The notes: generated from the letters alone by a model not told the origin. A stretch of 12,532 nucleotides of DNA from an uncultured Bacteroidales bacterium (GCA_937901225.1 CALCGX010000095.1:1-12532), one strand, 5' to 3'; counted from the first letter of the stretch, positions 1 to 7,979 are shown. A program made the numbers and translations.

Positions 1-510
1 ATAATAACAAGGAGAAATAACCGGAGGGCATCCAACTAAAAAGTGAATTTCAGCAGGTTCAGCTTCTTTGACAAGGTCAAGCAACTGTTTGGAAGTAGTT
101 CCCCTTACAATACTGTCATCAATTAAAATAATCTTTTTGCCTTTGATTGCTTCCTTAATCGGATTCAACTTAAGCCTGACTGCAAGTTCACGCTCTTCCT
201 GAGTCGGCATGATAAAAGTTCTTCCAACATACCTATTCTTAATTAAACCTTCACCATATGGAATGCCTGAAGCTCTTGCATATCCAATAGCTGCAGGAAT
301 TGATGAATCCGGAACAGGTAGAACCAAATCTGCATCAATAGGGTTTTCCTTATACAATGCTTCCCCAATTCTAAGTCTTGTATTGTAAACGCTTCTCTCA
401 TCGATTATGCTATCAGGACGGGCAAAGTAAACATATTCAAACATACAATGTGCTCTTTTGGAACCTTTTGCAGATGGCAAGATATATGAATTGACCTTAT
501 TGTCCTTAAA
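1..510 (-). CDS. purF: Amidophosphoribosyltransferase PurF, partial (archaeal type, both ends missing)
   Basis: PurF makes 5-phosphoribosylamine from PRPP and glutamine, the first step of de novo purine synthesis in the cytoplasm. The minus frame is open from the window edge up to an in-frame TAA at 538-540. It reads RAHCMFEYVYFARPDS, then LVLPVPDSS, then the PRPP-binding loop IILIDDSIVRGTT at about 94-133, and runs off the edge at CPPVISPCYY. These are PurF phosphoribosyltransferase-domain landmarks. The N-terminal Ntn glutaminase domain with its catalytic Cys is absent because the sequence loses homology near 490-540. The wording resembles Methanobrevibacter-like PurF from memory (inference). 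The gene does not fit the Bacteroidales neighbourhood, so I treat it as a fragment joined by misassembly rather than a native pseudogene. Confidence 0.85.
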
Positions 511-528
511 GTCCTTACGGTCTTTACA
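493..528. repeat. Four degenerate 9-bp tandem repeats at the left seam
   Basis: The run reads GACCTTATT, GTCCTTAAA, GTCCTTACG, GTCTTTACA. It lies where the purF reading frame stops making sense and the Bacteroidales-like intergenic sequence begins. A short repeat shared by two genomes is a plausible place for an assembler to join them. The exact breakpoint cannot be fixed by eye. Confidence 0.6.
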
Positions 529-688
529 CCCTACCCTTTACACCGCACCTCCGCTACCTTCCTCTCGCCTACAACCTATACCTTGCTTCCGCACCACCTG
601 TTGTGTTTTGCCAATGGCAAGATTCTCCCTGCTTCGTGTTTGTTTATTATCCCGAATACCATTCGGCGTTGGGTGGTCATTGCAAATT

Positions 689-711
689 CCCTCCCTTCCC
701 TTCAGGGAGGG
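689..711. repeat. C/G-rich intergenic hairpin
   Basis: CCCTCCC (689-695) pairs perfectly with GGGAGGG (705-711) around a 9-nt loop. No T-run follows on the plus strand, so it is not a good intrinsic terminator for that strand. A dispersed intergenic repeat is the more likely reading. Confidence 0.5.
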
Positions 712-780
712 GTTGGGGGTAGGCCTTTGTTCCCCTCTCTAAACACTAAACAGTAGCGGCTCCGCCGCGTCCTCTAAACT

Positions 781-807
781 GAAAATGGCGAAAAAATCGC
801 CATTTTC
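781..807. terminator. Perfect 11-bp hairpin abutting the hsdR promoter
   Basis: GAAAATGGCGA (781-791) and TCGCCATTTTC (797-807) are exact reverse complements around an AAAAA loop. The A and T stretches at the arm ends make it terminator-like in both directions, insulating hsdR from upstream transcription. Because the next three bases (808-810) are the likely -33 TTG of the hsdR promoter, it could instead be an operator. Sequence alone does not decide between these. Confidence 0.5.
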
Positions 808-838
808 TTGCATATCTCCCAAAAATTCCGTACCTTTG
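808..838 (+). promoter_or_regulatory. Bacteroidetes-type promoter of hsdRMS
   Basis: TACCTTTG at 831-838 matches the Bacteroidetes -7 consensus TAnnTTTG. TTG at 808-810 lies 20 bp upstream as the -33 element. Transcription would begin about 845-850, giving a short AT-rich leader before the hsdR ATG at 863. No Shine-Dalgarno site is seen, as is usual in this phylum. Confidence 0.7.
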
Positions 839-862
839 TGCCAATTATAAAAAATCATTACC

Positions 863-3800
863 ATGCCAGCAAATTTCAGCGAATTAACTCGTGTACAAAT
901 TCCTGCATTGCTCCATCTTGAGCGATTGGGATATACTTTTGTGCGCAATACTGCTCTGGGAGAATACGATTTAGATAGTAATATCTGGACATCTGTATTC
1001 AAAGAGGCACTCTTTCGTTTGAATCCAGATATTACCGAGCAAGAGGTGGATGCTAAACTTCGCGAACTGATTCGCGATGCGGACAACGACGACCTCGGTC
1101 GCGAGTTCTATCGCAAGATTACGGCTACCAGCGGTATCCGTTGTATTGATTTCGATCATCCTGAAAACAATACATGGCATTGTACGATTGAGTTAGAATG
1201 TACCAATCAAAAGACACAAAACCATTTCCGTCCAGATCTAACATGCTTTATCAACGGTCTGCCATTGGTACATATCGAAGTCAAGAAACCGCAGAACCGC
1301 GAGGGTATGCTTGCCGAGCGCGAACGCATGCATGCTCGTATGCGCCAGCGTGACTTCCGCCGTTTCCTTAACATCGCTCAACTCATAGTCTTCTCTAACA
1401 ATGAGGAGTACGACACCGACAATCGCGTGCCTATCCAAGGTGCTTTCTATGCCAGTATGAGCAAGGGCAAATTGTTCTTCAATACTTTCCGCGAACCATC
1501 GCCCACCTATTACGAGACATTACCCCTGCAGTCTATTACTGACGAGCGCGAATACGAGATTCTCAAGCAGGTCAACAAGACTGTGTTAGTCAGTCTGCCC
1601 GAGTATCAGACCAACAAGTCGCCTCTCACACCTACCAATCGCGTGCTTTCCTCTGTTCTTTCTAAAGAGCGTATCCTCTTTTTCCTAAAGTACGGTTTTG
1701 CCTATGTAGAGCGCAATACCAAGAATGACATAGGCGAGGAAATCACTACGCTGGAGAAACATGTGATGCGCTATCCGCAGTTCTTCGCTAGCAAAGCCAT
1801 CTGTCGTAATCTGGACAGAGGCATCAATTCGGGTACAATATGGCACACACAAGGTAGTGGCAAAACGGCTTTGGCATATTTTGCTACTAAAGTGCTGACC
1901 GACTATTTCGCTAACCGTGATACGGTAGCACGCTTCTATTTTATTGTGGACCGAATCAGTCTGATGGAACAAGCCATGAGCGAGTTTTCCAGTCGTGGAT
2001 TGCAAGTCTTTTCTGCGTCAAGCCGCAAAGAACTTATGGAAGATTTCAGCAGTAATCGCACTATGCGTGGAGCAGATGGCAAGCCAGAAATCACAGTAGT
2101 GAATATCCAGAAGTTTGAGGAGCAACATGAGAAACTAGAGGTAACCTATGGCACGAATATCCAGCGTATATTCTTTGTGGACGAAGCCCATCGTGGTTAC
2201 AATCCTCAAGGTTCGTTCCTTGCCAACCTGATGAATGCGGACAACAAAGCCGTGCGTGTTGCCCTCACAGGTACGCCACTGCTGCGTGAGGAACGCGAGA
2301 CTTGGAAGGTCTTTGGTAACTACTACGACAAATACTACTACGACAAGTCCATCGCTGATGGCTTTACTCTCCGCCTTATGCGCGAGGAAATCGAAACGGA
2401 CTATAAGGACCAACTTCTGAAGATTATCGAAGCAGAATTGGGCGAGGATCCCGAGATATCCAAAAAGGATATTTCCAAAAACCTCATCATCGAATCCAGC
2501 AACTATCTCAACACCCTTATTCGCTATGTGGACAAGGACTTACGCAGATTCCGTATTGAGAATGACGACCCTACAGTGGCTGGAATGATTGTGCTGGAGA
2601 ATAACAAGCAGGCACGCAAGATGAAGGAACTTTTTGATAAGCACCAGCAGGACTTTCCTCAACCACTGATTGCCAAACTCATTCTCCACGATGAGGGTGA
2701 AGCCGAAGAACGCAAAGCCATTACCGAAAGTTTCAAGCACGAGTCAGCTATTGATATCCTGATTGTCAACCAGATGCTGCTCACGGGCTTTGATGCGCAC
2801 CGCCTCAAACGACTCTATCTCACTCGCAAGATGCAGGGACACGACCTATTGCAAGCACTCACACGTGTCAATCGCCCGTACAAGGAATATAAATATGGCT
2901 ATGTCATCGATTTTGCAGGTATCAAGGAGAACTTCGAAGAAGCCAATGATAACTATATCCGCGAGTTGAATATGTGTGATCCCGAAGCAGCAGAATCGCC
3001 AGAGGAGCGTATTCCTATGGGTGAGGCAATCATGGAGCACAAAGAGGAGATACTTGATAAGATTCAGCAAATCAAACAAATTCTCTTCCCATACGATTGC
3101 CACAATGCAGAAGACCTACGCAAGCAACTCGACAATGCCAATATCCCTAACGAGAACCTCTACGAACTACGCCATGCGCTGGAGGATGCCAAAGCACTTA
3201 CCAATCAAATCCGCAGTTTCGGTGATGAGGAACTCAGGAAGAAACTTGCTCAACTGGAGAACAACAACAGCAGTTTCGCCAATCTGCTTACTGTGGTTAA
3301 CGATCGCATAGCACGCGAGAACAAGAAGGAGCAATTGGAGCACGATGAAGAAGTGCACGGACTGGTCAATTATATCCTATCAGAGATGACCTACCAGTTT
3401 ATCAAAAAAGATAGAGGCGAACTGGAGTTTATTTGGGATAACCAGTTGCAAGAGAAATTGCAGCAAGTAGTGTCGGAGTTCGAAGCTAACTTCGACCACG
3501 AAGAAAAAGCTTTCCGTGGTCTGCTGGCTACTTTCAAACAATACTATCTCGAAAAGGGATTCAAACCTCAATCATTGCACGAGGTTAAGGAGAAGATGGG
3601 CTATCTTGATGGCGTGATGCAACAAATCAAAGAGATTAATATGCGTAACACCCTGCTCAAGCATAAGTTCAATGGCGACGAACGTTTTGTGCGCATCCAC
3701 AAACGTATTGACGAAACCAATGCAACGCGTACTATGACACAGCCATATATCATCTCCAAAGTAGAGATGGAGCGTGTGGCTGCTCTGAATGGTATTCGTG

Positions 3801-4009
3801 AAGAGGTGGATAAACTACTTTATAACGATAGAGCAATTATCAACAACGAGGACTATTTCAACCAAGAAGTCCGTCAGCGTGTAGCTACTATGCTCAAAGC
3901 CATGAACCTATCCTCTGTATCCAATCGCGACGATAGATTGATTATCACACGACTAATTGTGAAAGAATATACCAACCAATATCAACAATATAAATTCCGT
4001 TCCGCATAA
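863..4009 (+). CDS. hsdR: Type I restriction enzyme R subunit (HsdR)
   Basis: HsdR is the ATP-driven DNA translocase and endonuclease of the R2M2S complex, cutting unmodified DNA far from the recognition site. The protein is 1048 aa, a normal length for the family. The N-terminal PD-(D/E)xK nuclease is visible as RPD (Asp125) and the EVKK motif (Glu139, Lys141). The SF2 motor follows: Walker A around TQGSGKT (329-335), DEAH box at 440-443, TGTP (motif III) at 469-472, and motif VI QALTRVNR at 664-671. A helical, charged C-terminal region, about 700-1040, is the part expected to contact the methylase. The ATG at 863 follows directly on a promoter. hsdM begins 3 bp after the stop, so the genes are co-transcribed. 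All catalytic motifs appear intact. Confidence 0.96.
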   Translation: MPANFSELTRVQIPALLHLERLGYTFVRNTALGEYDLDSNIWTSVFKEALFRLNPDITEQEVDAKLRELIRDADNDDLGREFYRKITATSGIRCIDFDHPENNTWHCTIELECTNQKTQNHFRPDLTCFINGLPLVHIEVKKPQNREGMLAERERMHARMRQRDFRRFLNIAQLIVFSNNEEYDTDNRVPIQGAFYASMSKGKLFFNTFREPSPTYYETLPLQSITDEREYEILKQVNKTVLVSLPEYQTNKSPLTPTNRVLSSVLSKERILFFLKYGFAYVERNTKNDIGEEITTLEKHVMRYPQFFASKAICRNLDRGINSGTIWHTQGSGKTALAYFATKVLTDYFANRDTVARFYFIVDRISLMEQAMSEFSSRGLQVFSASSRKELMEDFSSNRTMRGADGKPEITVVNIQKFEEQHEKLEVTYGTNIQRIFFVDEAHRGYNPQGSFLANLMNADNKAVRVALTGTPLLREERETWKVFGNYYDKYYYDKSIADGFTLRLMREEIETDYKDQLLKIIEAELGEDPEISKKDISKNLIIESSNYLNTLIRYVDKDLRRFRIENDDPTVAGMIVLENNKQARKMKELFDKHQQDFPQPLIAKLILHDEGEAEERKAITESFKHESAIDILIVNQMLLTGFDAHRLKRLYLTRKMQGHDLLQALTRVNRPYKEYKYGYVIDFAGIKENFEEANDNYIRELNMCDPEAAESPEERIPMGEAIMEHKEEILDKIQQIKQILFPYDCHNAEDLRKQLDNANIPNENLYELRHALEDAKALTNQIRSFGDEELRKKLAQLENNNSSFANLLTVVNDRIARENKKEQLEHDEEVHGLVNYILSEMTYQFIKKDRGELEFIWDNQLQEKLQQVVSEFEANFDHEEKAFRGLLATFKQYYLEKGFKPQSLHEVKEKMGYLDGVMQQIKEINMRNTLLKHKFNGDERFVRIHKRIDETNATRTMTQPYIISKVEMERVAALNGIREEVDKLLYNDRAIINNEDYFNQEVRQRVATMLKAMNLSSVSNRDDRLIITRLIVKEYTNQYQQYKFRSA

Positions 4010-4012
4010 ATT

Positions 4013-5641
4013 ATGGAAGAATTGCACATTGAAAGCCAAACCAAAGAACTCATCGACCGCCTCAAAGCCACATGCGCGCAATACGGTCTGGGAAATGATG
4101 GCAACGAATACAAGATTATCACCGAGATTTTCTTGTACAAATATATGAACGATATGTTCGGTCACCAAGCCAAGATGCAAAACGACCGACTGGGCAAAGC
4201 CGAAAAATGGGATGTGGAGTACGACTCCTTTACTACCGATGAGGAAGACGACCTTTTCGATTTCTTGCCAGCCAGCACACCTAAGCTGCGTCACGAACAC
4301 ACTTTGGCACACCTTATTAATGCATCCAACCAGTCCAATTTTGCGGACATGCTTGATGCTACACTGCTCAATATAGCAGACCTCAACGCTGGTATCTTCT
4401 CTATGACCACATCCACCAAGACCAAAATTACTATCTTCGAGCGCATCACTACGCTTATCAACGATGTGGACAAGCGCGACAACTTCGCCAAAGCTTTGGT
4501 CAGCCACCTTGCTACTTTCGATTTCGAGGATGCTTTCCAGCAAACATACGACTTCTTCTCTACTATCTTTGAGTATCTTATCAAAGACTACAACAAAGAT
4601 GGTGGAGGCAAGTATGCCGAGTATTATACGCCGCGCTCCGTAGCATCTATCATGGCACGATTGCTCGTACCTGACGCGGCTAATATCCACAATGTCACAT
4701 GCTACGACCCTTCTGCGGGTTCAGGAACTTTGCTTATGGCATTGGCACATCAGATTGGCGTAGAACGCTGCCAAATCTATAGCCAAGATATATCGCAGAA
4801 GTCTTCACAGATGCTCCGTCTGAACTTGATTCTCAATCAACTGGTCAAGAGTATTCAGAATATTGTCAAGGGTGACACCTTGCTCGAACCTGCACATAAA
4901 GAGCAAGACGGTTCGCTCAAGAAATTCGACTATATCGTCAGCAACCCACCGTTTAACCTTGACTTCTCCGACACACGTGATAAGATTGCTACCGATACCG
5001 TGCGTTTCTTTGCAGGTGTACCAGCTGCTACAGGTAAGGACAAATCCAAGATGGCTATTTACCTCTGCTTTGTGCAGCATATTCTACATTCTTTGTCGGC
5101 TAAAGGCAAAGCGGCTATCGTGGTGCCAACGGGCTTTATTACTGCTGCCAGTGGTATCGCACTCAAGATTCGCCAACGCATTGTGGACAACGGATGGCTG
5201 CGTGGTGTAGTCAGTATGCCATCTAATATCTTTGCTACTACGGGTACCAATGTTTCAGTACTCTTTATCGACAAAGATAATCGCGATAAGAACGTACTTC
5301 TGATGGATGCCAGCAAATTGGGAACCAAACTGAAGGTAGATGGTAATCAACGCACCATGCTCTCTCCGGAGGACATTAACAAGATTATCTTCTCTTTCCA
5401 CGCTAACTTGCCAGTAGATGATTTCTGCGTGAGTGTATCAGCAGGGGAAATCAAAGAGAAAAACTATTCTTTCTCCGCAGGTCAATATTTTGACATCAAG
5501 ATTGAGTATGTGGACATCACTGCTGAGGAGTTCGAAGCGCGTATTGCTAACTACACCCAAACTCTCACCCAGCAATTCGCCGAGAGCCACCAACTCGAAC
5601 AACAAATCATGGAGCAACTCAAGAGTTTGAAATTGAAATGA
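4013..5641 (+). CDS. hsdM: Type I DNA adenine-N6 methyltransferase M subunit (HsdM)
   Basis: HsdM transfers methyl groups from S-adenosylmethionine to adenine N6 in the sequence selected by HsdS. It forms M2S for modification and R2M2S for restriction. The 542-aa protein has an HsdM_N-like helical start (about 1-150) and then an N6-MTase domain. Motif I is DPSAGSGT at 232-239 (SAM binding) and motif IV is NPPF at 311-314 (adenine catalysis). The C-terminus is a Gln/Glu/Leu-rich helix that likely packs on HsdS. It follows hsdR by 3 bp and overlaps hsdS1 by the 4-bp ATGA at 5638-5641, implying translational coupling. No inverted repeats interrupt it, so it is the constant partner for every HsdS variant in the locus. 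Confidence 0.97.
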   Translation: MEELHIESQTKELIDRLKATCAQYGLGNDGNEYKIITEIFLYKYMNDMFGHQAKMQNDRLGKAEKWDVEYDSFTTDEEDDLFDFLPASTPKLRHEHTLAHLINASNQSNFADMLDATLLNIADLNAGIFSMTTSTKTKITIFERITTLINDVDKRDNFAKALVSHLATFDFEDAFQQTYDFFSTIFEYLIKDYNKDGGGKYAEYYTPRSVASIMARLLVPDAANIHNVTCYDPSAGSGTLLMALAHQIGVERCQIYSQDISQKSSQMLRLNLILNQLVKSIQNIVKGDTLLEPAHKEQDGSLKKFDYIVSNPPFNLDFSDTRDKIATDTVRFFAGVPAATGKDKSKMAIYLCFVQHILHSLSAKGKAAIVVPTGFITAASGIALKIRQRIVDNGWLRGVVSMPSNIFATTGTNVSVLFIDKDNRDKNVLLMDASKLGTKLKVDGNQRTMLSPEDINKIIFSFHANLPVDDFCVSVSAGEIKEKNYSFSAGQYFDIKIEYVDITAEEFEARIANYTQTLTQQFAESHQLEQQIMEQLKSLKLK

Positions 5642-6939
5642 TGGAATTGAAGAAATATAAGTTAGGGGATTTGCTCGATATCAAAAGAGGAACTAGTTTA
5701 TCGGGCGAATATTATTCAACAGAAGGAGAATATGTTCGTTTGACTTGTGGAAATTTTGACTATACAAATAATTCTTTCAAAGAAAATACATCAAAGGATA
5801 ATATTTTTTACACGGGCAATGTTCGTGAGGAATTTATTATGCAAAAAGGGGATATTATAACTCCTTTGACTGAGCAAGCAATTGGTCTTTTAGGTTCTAC
5901 TGCTATTATTCCAGAAAGTAACAAGTATATTCAAAGTCAAGATGTTGCCAAGATAATCTGTAACGAAACATTACTATATCCTTTATACGCATTTTATCTT
6001 ATCTCTTCGGAAATAGTTAAAAAACAATTAAGCGCAGCAGCACAGCAAACAAAAATCCGCCACACTTCTCCTGATAAGATCAAGGATTGTATCGTGTGGA
6101 TACCAGAACTTCCTGAGCAAAAGCGTATTACTTCTGTTCTTTCTTCGTTAGACAAAAAGATTGCTCTCAATCGTCAGATAAATCAAAATTTAGAGGCATT
6201 GGCTCGCCAGTTGTATGACTATTGGTTTGTGCAATTCGACTTCCCTAACGAGGAAGGCAAACCTTACAAATCCTCTGGCGGTAAAATAGTCTATAACCCA
6301 ATACTCAAACGAGAAATACCAGAAGGGTGGGAGGTGAAGGAGATGGAAGAAATTATAGATATTAAATCAGGGTTCCCTTTCCAATCCACTACATATTTGT
6401 CAAAAGGTAAGTATAGTATAATAACCATCAAAAATGTTCAAGACGGATTTTTGGATCTTAGTGGTACTGATTTCCTAGATGAGTTACCTCCACGAATACC
6501 AGATTATTGTATTTTAAAAAGAGGAGATATATTAATCTCTTTAACAGGTAACATTGGTCGAGTAGGAAGAGTTTTTTCTGATAATTTATTATTAAATCAG
6601 CGAGTAGGATATGTAGATTGTAAAAATCAATATAATAATTGGGCTTATCTTTATATTACTTCTTCACAAGTAAGATTGCAAATAGAAAAATTAGGTATTG
6701 GAAGTGCTCAATTAAATGTTAGTCCTATTCAAATAGGCAAAATTAAACTCGCTCTGCCAACTGATCAAGTATTGTCTTCATTTGACAAAAAGTTAGCAGC
6801 AATATTAGAACATATTCTTGCTAACAGCAACGAAATCGCTTCCCTCACTAAGCAGCGCGATGAGTTGTTGCCATTGTTGATGAATGGGCAGGTAAATTTT
6901 GATTTATTGGTTTATGATATTATCTTTGCGAGGAAGTAA
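5638..6939 (+). CDS. hsdS: Type I specificity subunit HsdS1, expressed form
   Basis: HsdS holds two target recognition domains (TRDs), each reading half of a bipartite DNA site, separated by conserved helices that set spacing and bind HsdM. This 433-aa copy is full length. TRD1 runs about 5-165. The central conserved region includes ALNRQINQNLEALARQLYDYW, around residue 190. TRD2 runs about 225-390, and the distal conserved helix includes TKQRDELLPLLMNGQ. Residues 181-185 (INQNL) are encoded by one 15-bp inversion site, and the C-terminal NFDL by its inverted partner. The whole TRD2 half therefore lies inside a 730-bp invertible cassette now in the sense orientation. The start overlaps the hsdM stop (ATGATGG; ATG at 5638 or 5641). 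The last 11 codons lie beyond the cassette and carry the recombinase promoter. Confidence 0.95.
   Translation: MMELKKYKLGDLLDIKRGTSLSGEYYSTEGEYVRLTCGNFDYTNNSFKENTSKDNIFYTGNVREEFIMQKGDIITPLTEQAIGLLGSTAIIPESNKYIQSQDVAKIICNETLLYPLYAFYLISSEIVKKQLSAAAQQTKIRHTSPDKIKDCIVWIPELPEQKRITSVLSSLDKKIALNRQINQNLEALARQLYDYWFVQFDFPNEEGKPYKSSGGKIVYNPILKREIPEGWEVKEMEEIIDIKSGFPFQSTTYLSKGKYSIITIKNVQDGFLDLSGTDFLDELPPRIPDYCILKRGDILISLTGNIGRVGRVFSDNLLLNQRVGYVDCKNQYNNWAYLYITSSQVRLQIEKLGIGSAQLNVSPIQIGKIKLALPTDQVLSSFDKKLAAILEHILANSNEIASLTKQRDELLPLLMNGQVNFDLLVYDIIFARK
6178..6192 (+). repeat. Inversion site 1 (hsdS1 centre)
   Basis: ATAAATCAAAATTTA encodes I-N-Q-N-L in frame (HsdS1 residues 181-185). Inside it, TAAAT and ATTTA form 5-bp arms around an asymmetric CAAA centre. 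That is the general shape of a tyrosine-recombinase core, and the centre gives it direction. Confidence 0.8.
6893..6907 (-). repeat. Inversion site 2 (hsdS1 3' end)
   Basis: This is an exact reverse complement of site 1, reading TAAATTTTGATTTAT on the plus strand, where it encodes most of V-N-F-D-L. Its TTTG (6898-6901) doubles as the -33 element of the recombinase promoter. Confidence 0.8.
6898..6928 (+). promoter_or_regulatory. Promoter of recombinase 1, inside hsdS1
   Basis: TTTG at 6898-6901, a 19-bp gap, and TATCTTTG at 6921-6928 fit the Bacteroidetes consensus closely. The promoter lies wholly within the 3' end of hsdS1. Its upstream half is the 15-bp inversion site. Confidence 0.7.
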
Positions 6940-6955
6940 TATAAATCGCAAAGAT
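6922..6955. promoter_or_regulatory. 9-bp dyad over the recombinase 1 promoter and leader
   Basis: ATCTTTGCG (6922-6930) and CGCAAAGAT (6947-6955) are perfect inverted repeats separated by 16 bp. The left arm covers the -7 box and the right arm ends one base before the ATG. This is a candidate operator for autoregulation. In read-through transcripts from hsdS1 it could also fold as RNA and hide the start codon. Confidence 0.5.
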
Positions 6956-6956
6956 T

Positions 6957-7940
6957 ATGAAAGAAGAATTGATTAACAATGTGCTGTCTCGTATGCAAGG
7001 CGTATTGGATTGGCAGCAAATGAAAGTGTTGAAAGTGACACTACAAGAACAGTTAAGTGGCGTAAATATCCAGGCAAGTGAAACAACTCGTGGGAATGAT
7101 ACACATATATTGTTGGATAGATTTATTGCTGCCAAAAAGATTGAAGGATGCTCCAATAAGAGTATGCGTTATTATCATCGCACAATAGAATTGTTTGCCG
7201 AAGCTGTGAAATTACCAATTACACAAATCACTACGATGCATATTCGTGACTATCTAGTGCAGTACCAAAATCAGCATCAATGTAGTAAAGTGACAATAGA
7301 TAATATGCGACGGATATTGTCAAGCTTCTTTGCTTGGTTAGAAGATGAAGATTATATAGTAAAGTCACCCGTTAGGCGTATTCACAAAGTAAAGACCGAG
7401 TCATACGTGAAAGAGACATTGAGCGATGAAGAATTGGAGAAGATGCGCGATTGTAGTAGCAGTTTGCGAGATTTGGCGATGCTGGATCTGTTGATTAGTA
7501 CAGGTATTCGTGTGGGAGAGTTAGTGGGTATCAATCGCAGTGATTTGAATTTTCAAGAACGGCAGTGTGTAGTGTTTGGCAAGGGGAACAAAGAGCGATT
7601 GGTGTATTTCAATGCTCGTGCAAAAATACATTTGGAAGCATATTTGCGAGAAAGGAAAGATACTAATCCTGCTTTGTTTGTCGGTTTGCATGCTCCTTAC
7701 AAACGCTTGCAAATTAGTGGTGTGGAACGAAGGATTAAACAATTAGGTGCAAGAGCAGGTATTGGCGGTGTGCACCCGCATAAGTTCCGCAGGACAATGG
7801 CAACAATGGCTATAGATAAAGGTATGCCGATAGAGCAAGTACAACGATTGCTCGGTCATGTAAGGATAGATACGACTTTGCATTACGCGATGGTAAATCA
7901 GACTAATGTTAAACTGTCTCATCGGAAGTATTTAGGATAA
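6957..7940 (+). CDS. Tyrosine recombinase 1 (candidate hsdS invertase)
   Basis: A 327-aa XerC/D-like site-specific recombinase of the phage-integrase family. It cuts and rejoins DNA through a phosphotyrosine intermediate. A SAM-like N-terminal DNA-binding domain spans about 45-135 and the catalytic domain about 150-325. Catalytic residues are visible: Arg185 in TGIRVGEL, Lys209 in GKGNKER, His275 and Arg278 in HPHKFRR, His301 in LLGH, and nucleophile Tyr310 in TTLHY. The set is complete, so it should be active. It starts 17 bp after the hsdS1 stop and has its own promoter within hsdS1. By position it is the likely enzyme for the ATAAATCAAAATTTA sites (inference). Its protein is identical to the copy at 10625-11608. 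Confidence 0.95.
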   Translation: MKEELINNVLSRMQGVLDWQQMKVLKVTLQEQLSGVNIQASETTRGNDTHILLDRFIAAKKIEGCSNKSMRYYHRTIELFAEAVKLPITQITTMHIRDYLVQYQNQHQCSKVTIDNMRRILSSFFAWLEDEDYIVKSPVRRIHKVKTESYVKETLSDEELEKMRDCSSSLRDLAMLDLLISTGIRVGELVGINRSDLNFQERQCVVFGKGNKERLVYFNARAKIHLEAYLRERKDTNPALFVGLHAPYKRLQISGVERRIKQLGARAGIGGVHPHKFRRTMATMAIDKGMPIEQVQRLLGHVRIDTTLHYAMVNQTNVKLSHRKYLG

Positions 7941-7979
7941 GTAGCCGTTTAGAAATATAATCATTTTTTGTTCTATTTC

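Larger units (their letters stand above)
541..862. other. Intergenic region upstream of hsdR
   Basis: No convincing gene is visible in this ~320-bp stretch. An open frame at 458-742 crosses the left seam and is rich in Leu, Pro and Ser with no recognisable domain, so I reject it. The region holds a C/G-rich hairpin (689-711), an A-rich-loop hairpin (781-807) and the hsdR promoter (808-838). The text around 685-725, with CCCTCCC facing GGGAGGG and then GGTTGGGGGT, looks like a G-rich intergenic repeat common in Bacteroidales genomes (recalled, not checked). Confidence 0.6.
6178..6907 (+). mobile_element. Invertible TRD2 cassette of unit 1 (ON orientation)
   Basis: This segment is bounded by ATAAATCAAAATTTA in plus orientation at 6178-6192 and in minus orientation at 6893-6907. 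It contains the end of the HsdS1 central conserved region, TRD2 and the distal helix. Inversion would leave an hsdS1 of 185 codons plus a 14-codon antisense tail ending in TAG. I infer mobility from the repeats, the adjacent tyrosine recombinase and the flipped counterpart in unit 2. Confidence 0.8.
6893..7940 (+). repeat. Long direct repeat, copy 1 (inversion site plus recombinase)
   Basis: The sequence matches 10561-11608 at an offset of 3668. By line-by-line reading, 6893-7792 (900 bp) is identical. The last 148 bp to the stop codon carries 18 substitutions, all silent. Homology stops at the recombinase stop codon and, on the left, exactly at the inversion site because the two units are in opposite inversion states. 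Confidence 0.9.

Noticed and set aside
458..742. 94-aa plus-strand open frame
   Set aside because: It starts inside the purF fragment, crosses the seam and runs through G-rich intergenic repeat sequence. It has no domain, no promoter and odd Leu/Pro/Ser-rich composition.
3953..4690. 245-aa minus-strand open frame
   Set aside because: It is antisense to the highly supported hsdR end and hsdM. Its translation has no recognisable domain and is a shadow of hsdM codon use.
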